Assembly (NCBI GenBank): GCA_945903545.1
Contig: CAMDOO010000007.1
Span: 1 to 60,262 of the forward strand
Source of the DNA: Opitutus sp. GAS368
GTDB lineage: Bacteria; Verrucomicrobiota; Verrucomicrobiia; Opitutales; Opitutaceae
DNA length: 60,262 nucleotides
Reading direction: 5' to 3'
The translations under genes were made by a program, and so were the position numbers. Position 1 is the stretch's first letter, and the number at the start of each line of letters is the position of its first letter. Of the stretch, positions 24,740 through 31,961 are shown in pieces. The notes beneath the pieces were generated by a model. It searched no databases. It saw only the letters and a program-made list of their open reading frames with translations, and was not told the origin of the DNA.

Positions 24740-25198
24740 ATGATGAACGCCGCCGCCCCCGATACCCTGACCGTCCTGCGCCGGATGCTCATCGCGCTGA
24801 TCCTGATCGGCTTGGCGGGCATGATCCTGGATCTCGTTTTGCTGAAGCACTACGAAAGCGGGTTCCAAATCCTGCCCCTCGCGCTGCTGGGGATCGGCTT
24901 GCTCGCCACGCTCTGGCTGGCGCTCGGGTCCGGCGCGGCCCGCGTGCATCTCTTTCGCTCGCTGATGGGCCTGACGGTGGCCGTCGGCCTCACCGGCTTC
25001 CTGCTGCACTACCAGGGCAGCGCGGAGTTCCAGACCGAGACCTATCCCGACCTTGCCGGCTGGAAACTCTTTCTCAAGGTCGTGACCTCCAAGTCCCCGC
25101 CCGCCCTCGCCCCCGGCGCCATGGTGCAGCTCGGCCTGCTTGGCCTGCTCGCCACCCTGCGCCACCCTTCCCTTCCGCCGCCCGATTCCAAATCCTAG
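24740..25198 (+). CDS. Small membrane protein of unknown function
   Basis: I do not recognise this 152-residue protein. It has four likely membrane helices, near residues 15-35, 44-64, 74-92 and 127-143, linked by short loops, with a Tyr/Phe/Glu-containing loop after helix 3 (QGSAEFQTETYPD). The arrangement is like small DoxX- or cytochrome-type membrane proteins, but no ligand histidine pair is obvious. Two adjacent ATGs at 24740 and 24743 are possible starts. It is divergent from the Rrf2 operon and 61 nt upstream of the helix-hairpin-helix gene. Confidence 0.75.
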   Translation: MMNAAAPDTLTVLRRMLIALILIGLAGMILDLVLLKHYESGFQILPLALLGIGLLATLWLALGSGAARVHLFRSLMGLTVAVGLTGFLLHYQGSAEFQTETYPDLAGWKLFLKVVTSKSPPALAPGAMVQLGLLGLLATLRHPSLPPPDSKS

Positions 25199-25259
25199 CG
25201 CACTTTTCCGTGTCCTTCCGGTCCAGTCCCCATTCTCTCCAACCCAGTCCAAAATCATC

Positions 25260-25931
25260 ATGAACGCCCATAAACTCCTCGCCCTCGTCGCGGTCTTCGC
25301 CGCGACGCTCGGCTTCCTCTCCGCTCCCGCGGTCCACGCCCAGGTCGGCAAATCCCTCGGCGTCGTCGACGCCAACACGATCCCCGAGGCCGATCTCGCG
25401 AAGCTCCCCAACCTGACCCCGGCGCTGGCCAAGGGCCTCGTCGCCCAGCGTCCCTTCCTCAGCATCGTCGACCTCAACAAGCATCTCCTCGATTCGGGCC
25501 TCAAGCAGGAGCAGGCGAATGAGCTCTACACCAAAATTTTCATCCACGTGAACCTCAACACCGGCACCCGCGAGGAGATCCTCCTCATCCCGAGCGCCGG
25601 CACCCGCATGGTCCGCGAGTTTACCGAGTACCGCCCGTGGGTCAGCTGGGCGCAGTTCGACAAGGAGATCAGCAAGTACGTCGGCCAGGAGGCCACCGAC
25701 AAGCTGAAGCAGTACGTCTTCATCCCGGTGAAGCTCAACACCGCCACCAATGAGGACATTCTCAGCATCCCCGGCGCCGGCAACCGCATGGTCCGCGAAT
25801 TCAACGAATACCGCCCCTGGACCACCAAGGCGCAGTTCGACCGCGAGATCAGCAAGTACGTCGGCGACAAGGAAACCGCCCGCCTCTGGCGCTACGTGAC
25901 GATCGACGTGTCCTCCCCGGCCGCGAAGTAA
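25260..25931 (+). CDS. Exported helix-hairpin-helix repeat protein
   Basis: The 223-residue protein has a signal peptide (1-28, cleavage near VHA-QVG) and then three related helix-hairpin-helix units. The first is divergent (VDANTIPEADLAKLPNLTPA); the second and third are near duplicates, each with LNT-x-T-x-EE/EDIL-x-IP-x-AG-x-RM and the same following EYRPW and QFD-x-EISKYVG segments. ComEA-like proteins use such motifs to bind DNA outside the cell, but these units lack an obvious basic surface, so a structural role is equally possible. It is followed by an intrinsic terminator. Confidence 0.85.
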   Translation: MNAHKLLALVAVFAATLGFLSAPAVHAQVGKSLGVVDANTIPEADLAKLPNLTPALAKGLVAQRPFLSIVDLNKHLLDSGLKQEQANELYTKIFIHVNLNTGTREEILLIPSAGTRMVREFTEYRPWVSWAQFDKEISKYVGQEATDKLKQYVFIPVKLNTATNEDILSIPGAGNRMVREFNEYRPWTTKAQFDREISKYVGDKETARLWRYVTIDVSSPAAK

Positions 25932-25961
25932 CCTCTGGATCGACTCGGCTCGATCCCACCG

Positions 25962-25991
25962 GCCGCCGGGAACAATCCCGGCGGCTTTTTT
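25962..25991 (+). terminator. Intrinsic terminator of the helix-hairpin-helix gene
   Basis: GCCGCCGGG, an AACAAT loop and CCCGGCGGC followed by six T make a strong rho-independent terminator 30 nt after the stop codon. Confidence 0.92.
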
Positions 25992-26046
25992 GTGCCCAAG
26001 GCAGGGCGGGACCGCCACGGCCCGCCGGATGGATTCCGGAATTTCT

Positions 26047-26216
26047 CCCTAGGTACAGAGACGCAGAGATCGGAGGGTTTTGGATTCTGAACCCAAATCA
26101 AAACAACGAGGCTTGGGCTCTGTGCGCTCTGTGTCTCTGTGGCAAAAAATCCGGAATAATCCCCGGCAGCCCCCAACCCGTTCGGCTTCGCCCAGGGCCT
26201 TGAGCCTGTCGAAACG
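26047..26216. repeat. Family D long imperfect inverted repeat plus a family A arm
   Basis: GGTACAGAGACGCAGAGATC on the left faces GCTCTGTGTCTCTGTGGCAA on the right (to 26152), with an inner CAACGAGGCTTGGGCTCTG arm. Adjacent is family A, GGGCCTTGAGCCTGTCGAAA (26197-26216). Together these fill the 315-base gap before the small gene at 26247, with nothing else recognisable. Confidence 0.75.
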
Positions 26217-26246
26217 ACTGTCCCTCCCTACCGCATGAATTGCGCT

Positions 26247-26447
26247 TTATCGTCCGTCCTGCGGCTCATCGGTCACTCGAATCGGAATCATTCTCGGCTC
26301 AGGCGTGAAGAGCTTCGCCAGGAACGAATCATCGCCCGGCGCGCCCCGCGTCCCCGGCTGCGAATAGATCCGCTGGCAGATGCGGGCCAAGACCCACGTC
26401 GCCAATCCAAGCCCGATCAGGAATGCACACAGCGCGGCTTTAATCAT
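26247..26447 (-). CDS. Possible small single-pass membrane protein
   Basis: This 66-codon frame encodes a hydrophobic N-terminal helix (about 4-22, AALCAFLIGLGLATWVLA) followed by a charged, Pro-rich tail. A GGAAGG sequence lies about 9 nt upstream of the ATG, which is a good ribosome site for this genome. It has no overlap with other likely genes and is divergent from the DHFR gene. I recognise no family, and a chance frame cannot be excluded. Confidence 0.45.
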   Translation of the reverse strand: MIKAALCAFLIGLGLATWVLARICQRIYSQPGTRGAPGDDSFLAKLFTPEPRMIPIRVTDEPQDGR

Positions 26448-26552
26448 GCCACCACCTTCCGCCGGGGATTACCCGGGTCAATTGTCCGGGAATGGTATTA
26501 GCGACGAAACGAATGCCTTGAGCCCGCGCTGCTTCCTCCCGGAAATACCCGG

Positions 26553-27044
26553 ATGCCCCGCCTGCTCCACATCGAGGTCGCCTGCGCCGAAAACCGCACC
26601 ATCGGGCGCAGCGGCCGCCTGCCCTGGAGCATCCCGGAGGACACCCGCCTCTTTCACGAACACACCGCCGGGCAGATTGTCATTCTCGGGCGCGTTTCCT
26701 TCGACGATTGGGCGGGAGCGAGGGAGGATGGACGGCGCGCCGTCGTTGTCACCCAAAACGCTGTGCCCCCGGCCCCGAATGTCCATAGCGCCGGCACCTT
26801 CACCGAGGCGCTCCGGATCGCCGAGACCCTGCCCGGCCGGATCCACATCTGCGGCGGCGAACGCATCTACGCTGAGGCGCTCGCGCTCGACCGCCCGCTG
26901 CGGCTGAACCTCACCCTGGTCCACGCCGAGATCGAGGGCGACCGGCATTTTCCCGAATGGCGCCACCTGCCCTGGCGCGAACTCGCGCGCCGTGAAAGCC
27001 ACGACGAGAAATTCCGCTACACCTTCCTCGAGCTCGAGCGCTGA
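26553..27044 (+). CDS. folA: Dihydrofolate reductase
   Basis: The 163-residue protein matches the DHFR pattern: an N-terminal strand, then GRSGRLPWSIPEDTRLF with the acidic active-site residue after the PW loop (about 29-30), QIVILGRVSF for the NADPH site, VVTQN, and a late ICGGERIYAEAL corresponding to the conserved GG-x-x-(I/V)Y segment. It reduces dihydrofolate to tetrahydrofolate for thymidylate and purine synthesis. No thymidylate synthase is nearby. It is apparently a single gene. Confidence 0.9.
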   Translation: MPRLLHIEVACAENRTIGRSGRLPWSIPEDTRLFHEHTAGQIVILGRVSFDDWAGAREDGRRAVVVTQNAVPPAPNVHSAGTFTEALRIAETLPGRIHICGGERIYAEALALDRPLRLNLTLVHAEIEGDRHFPEWRHLPWRELARRESHDEKFRYTFLELER

Positions 27045-27271
27045 GCCGGTCTCCTGCCGCTGCTCGCGCGGGTTCGTCCGCGTGGTCGCTGGCAGATTGC
27101 TGGTCCACGGCAGGATATCGCCCCATGACGAACGACCGTCTGGATCGCATTAGACGCTGATCACGCCCGAAAAGCGATGGGGTATTGCCCTCATGTCGCC
27201 CGCCGGCCGACCGGTGGGGTCGGCCGCCTCTTGCTTCGCGGGCGGATGTCTGCACCCTCCCATTTCACCCC

Positions 27272-27925
27272 ATGAGCCACGACCCCAACGCCGAGTTTGA
27301 CCATGCCGTGCTCGACAAGATCGAGCTGAGTCCAATCGGGGCGCTGCCCGTCACCCCCGCCTACCAGGATGCCCTGCGCCGGCTCTACGCCGCGCAGCAG
27401 GTGTACGCCAACGCCGACCACAAGGACTGCCATGTCACCGCCCGCTCCCTCGGCCGGCTGCCGTTTTTCCACGCGAGCAATCTCGATGCGTTCATTGCCG
27501 GAAAAATCACCGACGCGGCCCTGGAAACCAACGCCGGCATCTACGACCGCTTCGTCCAGTCGCTGCCGGCGGCGCTGCGGCCGCGGGCGGAGGGCTTCCG
27601 CCTGACGGTGATCGGCAAGCCCACCCACCATCGCGCCAAGCACGACGGCACCGTGGTCCACGACCCGCTCCACATGCTCTTCCTCGTCCCCGGCGCCGGC
27701 CCGCACCCCGGCCTCCCGGGCAACTATCTCCACGGCTCGGTCTTCCATGTGGGCCCCGACGAAGCCACCGGAGCGTGGGAAATTCACCTGCACGATTCCG
27801 ATGACGGCGCGGCGGTTTTCAGCACTCCCGCGCGGGCCGATGTCCTGACCAAGCTCGAGGAAGTCCTCGCCAGCGCCCCGTTCCACCTGAACGAGCTGCC
27901 GACGCTGGGCTTCCGCCTGACGTAA
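27272..27925 (+). CDS. Conserved-looking protein of unknown function
   Basis: I do not recognise a family for this 217-residue soluble protein. It has no signal peptide or membrane helix. It is rich in histidines, with TARSLGRLPFFHASN, GKPTHHRAKHDG, VVHDPLHMLFLVPG and HLHDSDDG, and a strongly structured second half, so a metal-binding or enzymatic role is conceivable. The start at 27272 (MSHDPNAEFD) follows a C-rich leader; the open frame upstream to 27185 is less likely. It lies between DHFR and the S4 protein gene, each separated by over 200 nt. Confidence 0.8.
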   Translation: MSHDPNAEFDHAVLDKIELSPIGALPVTPAYQDALRRLYAAQQVYANADHKDCHVTARSLGRLPFFHASNLDAFIAGKITDAALETNAGIYDRFVQSLPAALRPRAEGFRLTVIGKPTHHRAKHDGTVVHDPLHMLFLVPGAGPHPGLPGNYLHGSVFHVGPDEATGAWEIHLHDSDDGAAVFSTPARADVLTKLEEVLASAPFHLNELPTLGFRLT

Positions 27926-27987
27926 GTGCCGGGGGCAGGGGCGACGTGATTGAGCCAGGATTGTGACACCACAAACCCTGGATCCAA

Positions 27988-28108
27988 ACCGGTTTTGCCA
28001 CAGAGACCCAGAGCACGCAGAGCCCAAGCCTCGTTGTTTTTGGTTGGGAACCGGAAGCTTCCAAGCATCCGGCCTCGGTGCGCTCTGTGCCGCTGTGGCA
28101 AAAAAGGC
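27988..28108. repeat. Family D inverted repeat
   Basis: TTTTGCCACAGAGACCCAGA on the left faces GTGCCGCTGTGGCAAAAAAG on the right, with a CCCAAGCCTCGTTGTTTTTG inner arm like those at 34808 and 44313. It lies in the 256-base gap between the unknown protein and the S4 protein gene and would extend the S4 frame if upstream starts were used. Confidence 0.8.
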
Positions 28109-28181
28109 TTCGTGCTATCCCGAGGCACCGATTCGCCTGTTCCTTTGCTCGGCCTTCAGGGAGTGTGGGGTTGTGACTGCC

Positions 28182-28442
28182 ATGAAGAAAACCAGCCCGA
28201 AGAAAGCTCCGAAGCCTCCAGCCGAAAACGCCCGTCCCGTCGCGGTTCGGGCGGTTCCCATCGAGCTCTGCCAGCTGATCAAGTTCGCGGGCCTGAGCGA
28301 AAGCGGCGGCCAGGCCAAGCAGCTCATCGCCGAGGGCGGCGTGCGGCTGAACGGCGCGGTCGAGACCCAGAAGGGCAAGAAACTCGCGGCTGGCGACCGA
28401 GTGCAGGTGGGCGAGGAGACGATCGTCGTCACTCTCGCCTGA
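28182..28442 (+). CDS. S4-domain RNA-binding protein, YbcJ-like
   Basis: The 86-residue protein has a Lys/Pro-rich N-terminus (1-18) and an S4 RNA-binding domain with IELCQLIKFAGLSESGGQAK, LIAEGGVRLNGAVET and KGKKLAAGDRVQVG. This is the YbcJ arrangement, in which the small protein is thought to act in RNA or ribosome metabolism. The ATG at 28182 avoids translating the family D repeat upstream. It lies 20 nt before the DEAD-box helicase gene and is probably cotranscribed with it, which fits an RNA-handling pair. Confidence 0.9.
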   Translation: MKKTSPKKAPKPPAENARPVAVRAVPIELCQLIKFAGLSESGGQAKQLIAEGGVRLNGAVETQKGKKLAAGDRVQVGEETIVVTLA

Positions 28443-28462
28443 ACGCAGCCTCCGGCCGGTTC

Positions 28463-29608
28463 ATGTCTTTTTCCTCCCTCGGACTTTCCGAACCAATCCT
28501 GCGGGCCGTCGCGGCCCGGGGCTACACCGACCCGACCCCGGTCCAGGCTGGCGCCATCCCGGCGGTCCTCGCGGGCCGCGATGTCTGGGCCTCGGCCCAG
28601 ACCGGCTCGGGCAAGACCGCCGCCTTTGCCCTGCCCATCCTGCAGCGGCTCTCGGCGCGGCCACGCGACCGCGGCCGGTTCGCGCGCACGCTGGTGCTCG
28701 TGCCCACCCGCGAACTCGCCGACCAGGTCGGCGAATCCTTCCGCCTCCACAGCCGCTGGCTGCCAGTGACCCTGAAGATCCTCACGGTCTACGGCGGCGT
28801 CTCGATCAACCCGCAGATGATCGCGCTGGGCGGAGGCACCGACATCCTCGTCGCCACGCCGGGGCGCCTGCTGGACCTGATGGCGCACAACGCGGTGTCG
28901 CTCGCCGAGGTCGAGTGCCTCGTGCTCGACGAGGCGGACCGGCTCCTCGACCTTGGGTTTGCGAAGGAGGTCGGCCGGCTCCTCAGCGCCCTGCCCGCGC
29001 AGCGGCAGACCCTGCTTTTCTCCGCCACGTTTCCGCCCGCGGTGTTCGAGCTCGCGGCCCAGCTCCTGCAGGATCCGGTGCGGATCGACCTGCCGGCCGC
29101 GCCAGCCACGGCGCCGGATATCCAGCAGCGGGCCATCGAGGTGGATCCCGGCCGGCGCACCCAACTCCTGCGCCACCTGATCGAGACGCACGGCTGGACC
29201 CGCGTCCTGGTGTTTGTCGCCACCACCTACGCCACCGAGCACGTGGCCGAGAAGCTCCGGCGGGCCGGCCTCGCCGCCGCCGCCATGAACGGCGACCTGA
29301 GCCAGGGCGCCCGCACGCAGGCACTGGCCGACTTCAAGGAATCGAAGCTGCGCGTGCTGGTGGCGACGGACCTCGCGGCCCGCGGGCTCGACATCGCGTT
29401 GCTGCCCGCCGTCGTGAACTACGACCTGCCCCGCTCGGCCAACGACTACATCCACCGGATCGGCCGGACCGGCCGCGCCGGCGAAAGTGGCGTGGCGGTG
29501 AGTTTCATCAGCGCCGACTCACACGCCCACTTTCGCCTGATCGAGAAACGCCACAAGCTCACCCTGACCCGCGAACAGATTCCCGGGTTTGAGCCGATGG
29601 AAGTGTGA
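28463..29608 (+). CDS. DEAD-box ATP-dependent RNA helicase
   Basis: The 381-residue helicase has a complete set of motifs: Q motif (TPVQAGAIP, about 25-33), motif I AQTGSGKT (45-52), PTRELA (81-86), TPGRLL, DEAD (156-159), SAT (187-189), ARGLDI and HRIGRTGR in the second RecA domain. It lacks the basic C-terminal tail common in RhlE or CsdA, ending soon after motif VI, so it is a minimal core helicase. It probably unwinds structured RNA during ribosome assembly or decay. The ATG at 28463 gives MSFSSLGLSEP, the expected start. It is linked to the S4 protein gene. Confidence 0.94.
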   Translation: MSFSSLGLSEPILRAVAARGYTDPTPVQAGAIPAVLAGRDVWASAQTGSGKTAAFALPILQRLSARPRDRGRFARTLVLVPTRELADQVGESFRLHSRWLPVTLKILTVYGGVSINPQMIALGGGTDILVATPGRLLDLMAHNAVSLAEVECLVLDEADRLLDLGFAKEVGRLLSALPAQRQTLLFSATFPPAVFELAAQLLQDPVRIDLPAAPATAPDIQQRAIEVDPGRRTQLLRHLIETHGWTRVLVFVATTYATEHVAEKLRRAGLAAAAMNGDLSQGARTQALADFKESKLRVLVATDLAARGLDIALLPAVVNYDLPRSANDYIHRIGRTGRAGESGVAVSFISADSHAHFRLIEKRHKLTLTREQIPGFEPMEV

Positions 29609-29650
29609 TCCAGAATTGAGGTAGGCGCGACGCGATGATCAAACCGGTTT

Positions 29651-29761
29651 GGCCGCAAACAGGCGCAAAAATTCTCTGACTTCGGCGACGTCCCCATCGC
29701 GCTTATAAGCGCTCAGGAGACTGCTTTCGCAGCCCCGGAATTTTTGCGCCTTTTTGCGGCC
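29651..29761. repeat. Family E element, copy 1
   Basis: This 111-base element starts GGCCGCAAACAGGCGCAAAA and ends GCGCCTTTTTGCGGCC, so its ends are inverted. It carries a central GCGCTTATAAGCGC palindrome and TTTCGCAGCCCCGGAA. By hand alignment it matches the reverse complement of 30600-30710 at about 94 of 111 positions. The rest of the 331-base gap to the gamma-carbonic-anhydrase gene holds a family A arm (29790-29820), a TCTCTGTGCCTCTG fragment and a family F arm (29919-29945). Confidence 0.85.
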
Positions 29762-29789
29762 ACCATTCCGGCGTTTGGTTGCCCTCCGA

Positions 29790-29820
29790 CTTCGCGCAGG
29801 GCCTTGAGCCTGTCGAAACG
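29790..29820. repeat. Family A repeat arm
   Basis: The segment CGCAGGGCCTTGAGCCTG followed by TCGAAACG matches 26187-26216 almost base for base over about 30 positions, including the preceding CTTCGC, and corresponds in inverted form to the in-frame copy in pdhC. Confidence 0.75.
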
Positions 29821-29918
29821 GCGGCTCCGCCGCCCAATGTCTCTGTGCCTCTGCCTGCCTCGGCGTAGCTCGAAGAGCGAAGACGGGCGGCAAAAACACC
29901 CGGGATCGATCCGGCGGG

Positions 29919-29945
29919 CCGAACAACGGAGTCCGCGCCCTACCG
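29919..29945. repeat. Family F arm overlapping the gamma-carbonic-anhydrase stop codon
   Basis: AACGGAGTCCGCGCCCTACC matches the right end of the 10576-10710 element. The CTA within CCCTACC is the complement of the TAG stop of the minus-strand gene ending at 29940, so the repeat supplies the stop codon. Confidence 0.7.
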
Positions 29946-30467
29946 CTGCAGCGCGGCGTGCGCCTTCGCCACCTCGAGGTATTTCTCGGCCCAGCCGCGC
30001 ATGGCTGCCTGTTCCTCCGCGGTGAGCGGGCGGACCAGTTTGGCCGGCGAGCCGTAGACCATCGAGCCCGCGGGCACCTTCATGTCCCGGGGCACGATGG
30101 CGTTCGCGCCCACGATGCTCCGGGCCCCGATCTCCGCGCCGTCGAGAATGGTCGCCCCCATGCCGATGAGGCAGTCGTCGCCGATCGTGCAGGCGTGGAC
30201 GATCGCCGCATGGCCGATCGTGCACCACGCGCCGATGCGCGCGCCATAGTCGTCCGACAAATGCACCACGGCGTTGTCCTGGATGTTCGTCCCCTCGCCC
30301 ACCCGGATTTCATTGATGTCGCCGCGCAGGACGGCCCCGTAGAACACGCTGCACTGCGGGCCGAGGACGACGTCGCCCAGGATGGTGGCATTGGCGGCGA
30401 CAAAGAGCGCCCCGGAGATTTCGGGCTTCCGGCCCAGGTGACGCGCGAGGCGTTCGGTGACGTTCAT
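29940..30467 (-). CDS. Gamma-carbonic-anhydrase-like left-handed beta-helix protein
   Basis: The 175-residue protein is built of hexapeptide repeats (for example VVLGPQ, IRVGEG, CTIGDD, AEIGAR) as in the YrdA/PaaY/CaiE gamma-class carbonic anhydrase group. The usual metal-ligand region reads NAVVHLS with further histidines in TIGHAAIVHACTIG, consistent with three zinc-binding histidines. The C-terminal GSPAKLVRPL segment is typical. The start at 30467 (MNVTERLAR) is preferred over an upstream one at 30515. The gene is flanked by two inverted copies of family E, and its stop codon is in a family F arm. Confidence 0.9.
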   Translation of the reverse strand: MNVTERLARHLGRKPEISGALFVAANATILGDVVLGPQCSVFYGAVLRGDINEIRVGEGTNIQDNAVVHLSDDYGARIGAWCTIGHAAIVHACTIGDDCLIGMGATILDGAEIGARSIVGANAIVPRDMKVPAGSMVYGSPAKLVRPLTAEEQAAMRGWAEKYLEVAKAHAALQR

Positions 30468-30599
30468 GCACGATGGCCGCAAAAAACGGCCGGGGGCGCA
30501 AAGGATTTGTGCCAACTACCTTTTTGGACGAACCCCAAACCGGATTGTTTTACCCGCAGCTCGTTGAGCGGCGGAGCCGCCACCAAACTTCGGGAGGTT

Positions 30600-30710
30600 A
30601 GCGGCAAAAAGGAGCAAACTTTCCGGGGCTGCGAAAGGAGTCTCCCGCGCGCTTATACGCGCGATGGTGACGTCGCCGGAGCCGGAGAACTTTTGTGCCT
30701 TTTTGCGGCT
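30600..30710. repeat. Family E element, copy 2 (inverted)
   Basis: AGCGGCAAAAAGGAGCAAAC to GTGCCTTTTTGCGGCT is the reverse complement counterpart of the copy at 29651-29761, including GCGCGCTTATACGCGC in the middle. The two copies face each other across the gamma-carbonic-anhydrase gene. The surrounding 382-base gap (30468-30849) holds no gene. Confidence 0.85.
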
Positions 30711-30772
30711 AAACCGGCTTGGGATTCGTCGTCGCCCCCACCCCCCCGCCGAGAGATTGGAAGTACCGTGGT

Positions 30773-30825
30773 GCAAAGACCGCGAAGGATTCAATCCACC
30801 AAACCTTCGCTGGCTTTGCTGCCTT
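30773..30825. repeat. Family O inverted repeat
   Basis: GTGCAAAGACCGCGAAGGAT pairs imperfectly with ACCTTCGCTGGCTTTGCTGC across a CAATCCACCA centre. A related half, GAACGCGAAGGAAACGAAGG, is at 2581-2600. It lies just downstream of the last permease gene of the BMP transporter operon. Confidence 0.6.
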
Positions 30826-30849
30826 GGGGTGAAAAATCCGGAGTACCCT

Positions 30850-31824
30850 TCACTTTTCCGTCGTGTACGGCACGCCCAGGGCCTTCGGCGGAGTCGCCCG
30901 GCCGACAAAGCCCGCGAGCAGCAGCACCGTCAGGATGTACGGCAGGGCCAGGATGAATTGCACCGGCACCACGCCCGCAAGCGGGAGCGCGACGCCCTGC
31001 ATCCGCGCCGCGGCCGCATCCGTGAAGGCGAACAACAGGCAGGCCCAGAGCGTGGGGACGGGACGCCATTTGCCGAAAATCAACGCGGCCAGCGCGAGGT
31101 AACCCTTACCCACGGTCATGTCGCGCACGAAGCCGGCGTTCGCCGCCGTCGAGAGATAGGCGCCCGCCACGCCGCAGAGCACGCCGGAGATCAGCAGCGC
31201 GCGGTAGCGCAGCCCGTTCACCGGGATGCCGGCCGACTCGACGGCATGCGGGTTCTCGCCGACTGCCCGCAGCCGCAGGCCGAAGCGCGTCCGATAGAGC
31301 ACCCACGCGCTCAGCGGCACGAGAGCCGCCGCCAGATAGACCACCCCGTTGTGCCCGGCGAGCAGCTCGGCGTACATCAGGCCGGGGAACGGCATCGCGC
31401 GCGCCGCCTCCGCCCCGGGCCACGGCAGCGCGGTGAAACGCTGCGCCGCATTCGTCAGCTGCGGCGTTTGTCCGCCGAGCCCGAACCAGGCCAGCGCGAG
31501 CGACGGGGCCAGACCGGACACGACGATCGTGACAGCCATCCCGGCCACGACCTGGTTGCCGCGATGGGTGATGCAGGCGAAGCCGATCACGAGCGCCAAT
31601 GCCACCCCGGTCGCGATCGCCGCCCCGAGCCCGAGCCACACCGAGCCGGTCACCGCCGAGACCGCGGCCGCCGCGAACGCCGCCCCGAGCATCTTGCCCT
31701 CGAGGCCGAGGTCGATCACGCCCGCCCGCTCCGAAAACAAACCGGCCAGCGCCGCCAGCAGCAGTGGCGTCGCCACGCGGATCGTGGCGGCGAGCAGCAG
31801 GACGATGATGGTATAGGTTTCCAT
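30850..31824 (-). CDS. ABC transporter permease 2, BMP/nucleoside-type importer
   Basis: The 324-residue inner-membrane protein has eight or more hydrophobic helices and the BPD_transp_2 features FSERAGVIDLGLEGKML near the N-terminus and a GIPVNGLRYRALLISGVLCG segment. It is the second of two permeases in an importer of the YufO-P-Q/NupA-B-C class, which takes up nucleosides in known cases. It is the last gene of the operon, 95 nt after permease 1, with a hairpin and family I repeat in the gap. Confidence 0.9.
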   Translation of the reverse strand: METYTIIVLLLAATIRVATPLLLAALAGLFSERAGVIDLGLEGKMLGAAFAAAAVSAVTGSVWLGLGAAIATGVALALVIGFACITHRGNQVVAGMAVTIVVSGLAPSLALAWFGLGGQTPQLTNAAQRFTALPWPGAEAARAMPFPGLMYAELLAGHNGVVYLAAALVPLSAWVLYRTRFGLRLRAVGENPHAVESAGIPVNGLRYRALLISGVLCGVAGAYLSTAANAGFVRDMTVGKGYLALAALIFGKWRPVPTLWACLLFAFTDAAAARMQGVALPLAGVVPVQFILALPYILTVLLLAGFVGRATPPKALGVPYTTEK

Positions 31825-31830
31825 GAGGGC

Positions 31831-31849
31831 GGGCCGGTCAAACCGGCCC
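31831..31849. other. GGGCCGGT/ACCGGCCC hairpin between the two permease genes
   Basis: A perfect 8-bp stem with a CAA loop lies 7 nt upstream of the permease 2 start on the minus strand. It has no T tail on that strand. It could lower translation or mark a processing site between the two permease reading frames. Confidence 0.5.
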
Positions 31850-31855
31850 GATCAA

Positions 31856-31961
31856 GTCGAGAGTCGAGAGCTGAGAGTCGAGAGATCGGAAGTGGATTCG
31901 CATGGCGGTGGATCGGCGGCTATTTCTGGCTCTCGCCTCTGGACTCTCGACTCTCGACTCG
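31856..31961. repeat. Family I inverted repeat overlapping the end of permease 1
   Basis: GTCGAGAGTCGAGAGCTGAG (left) faces GACTCTCGACTCTCGACTCG (right, 31942-31961). Both arms are short tandems of a GAGAGTC-like unit. The right arm is inside the permease 1 reading frame and encodes the RVESRESR portion of its C-terminus. Confidence 0.8.

Noticed and set aside
27045-27271. Search for a tRNA gene between DHFR and the unknown protein
   Set aside because: A GGGTTCGTCC-like word resembles a T-loop, but no acceptor or anticodon stem can be formed around it.
28115-28181. Upstream extension of the S4 protein frame (from 27963)
   Set aside because: It would translate a family D repeat. The YbcJ-like domain and its basic N-terminus begin at 28182.
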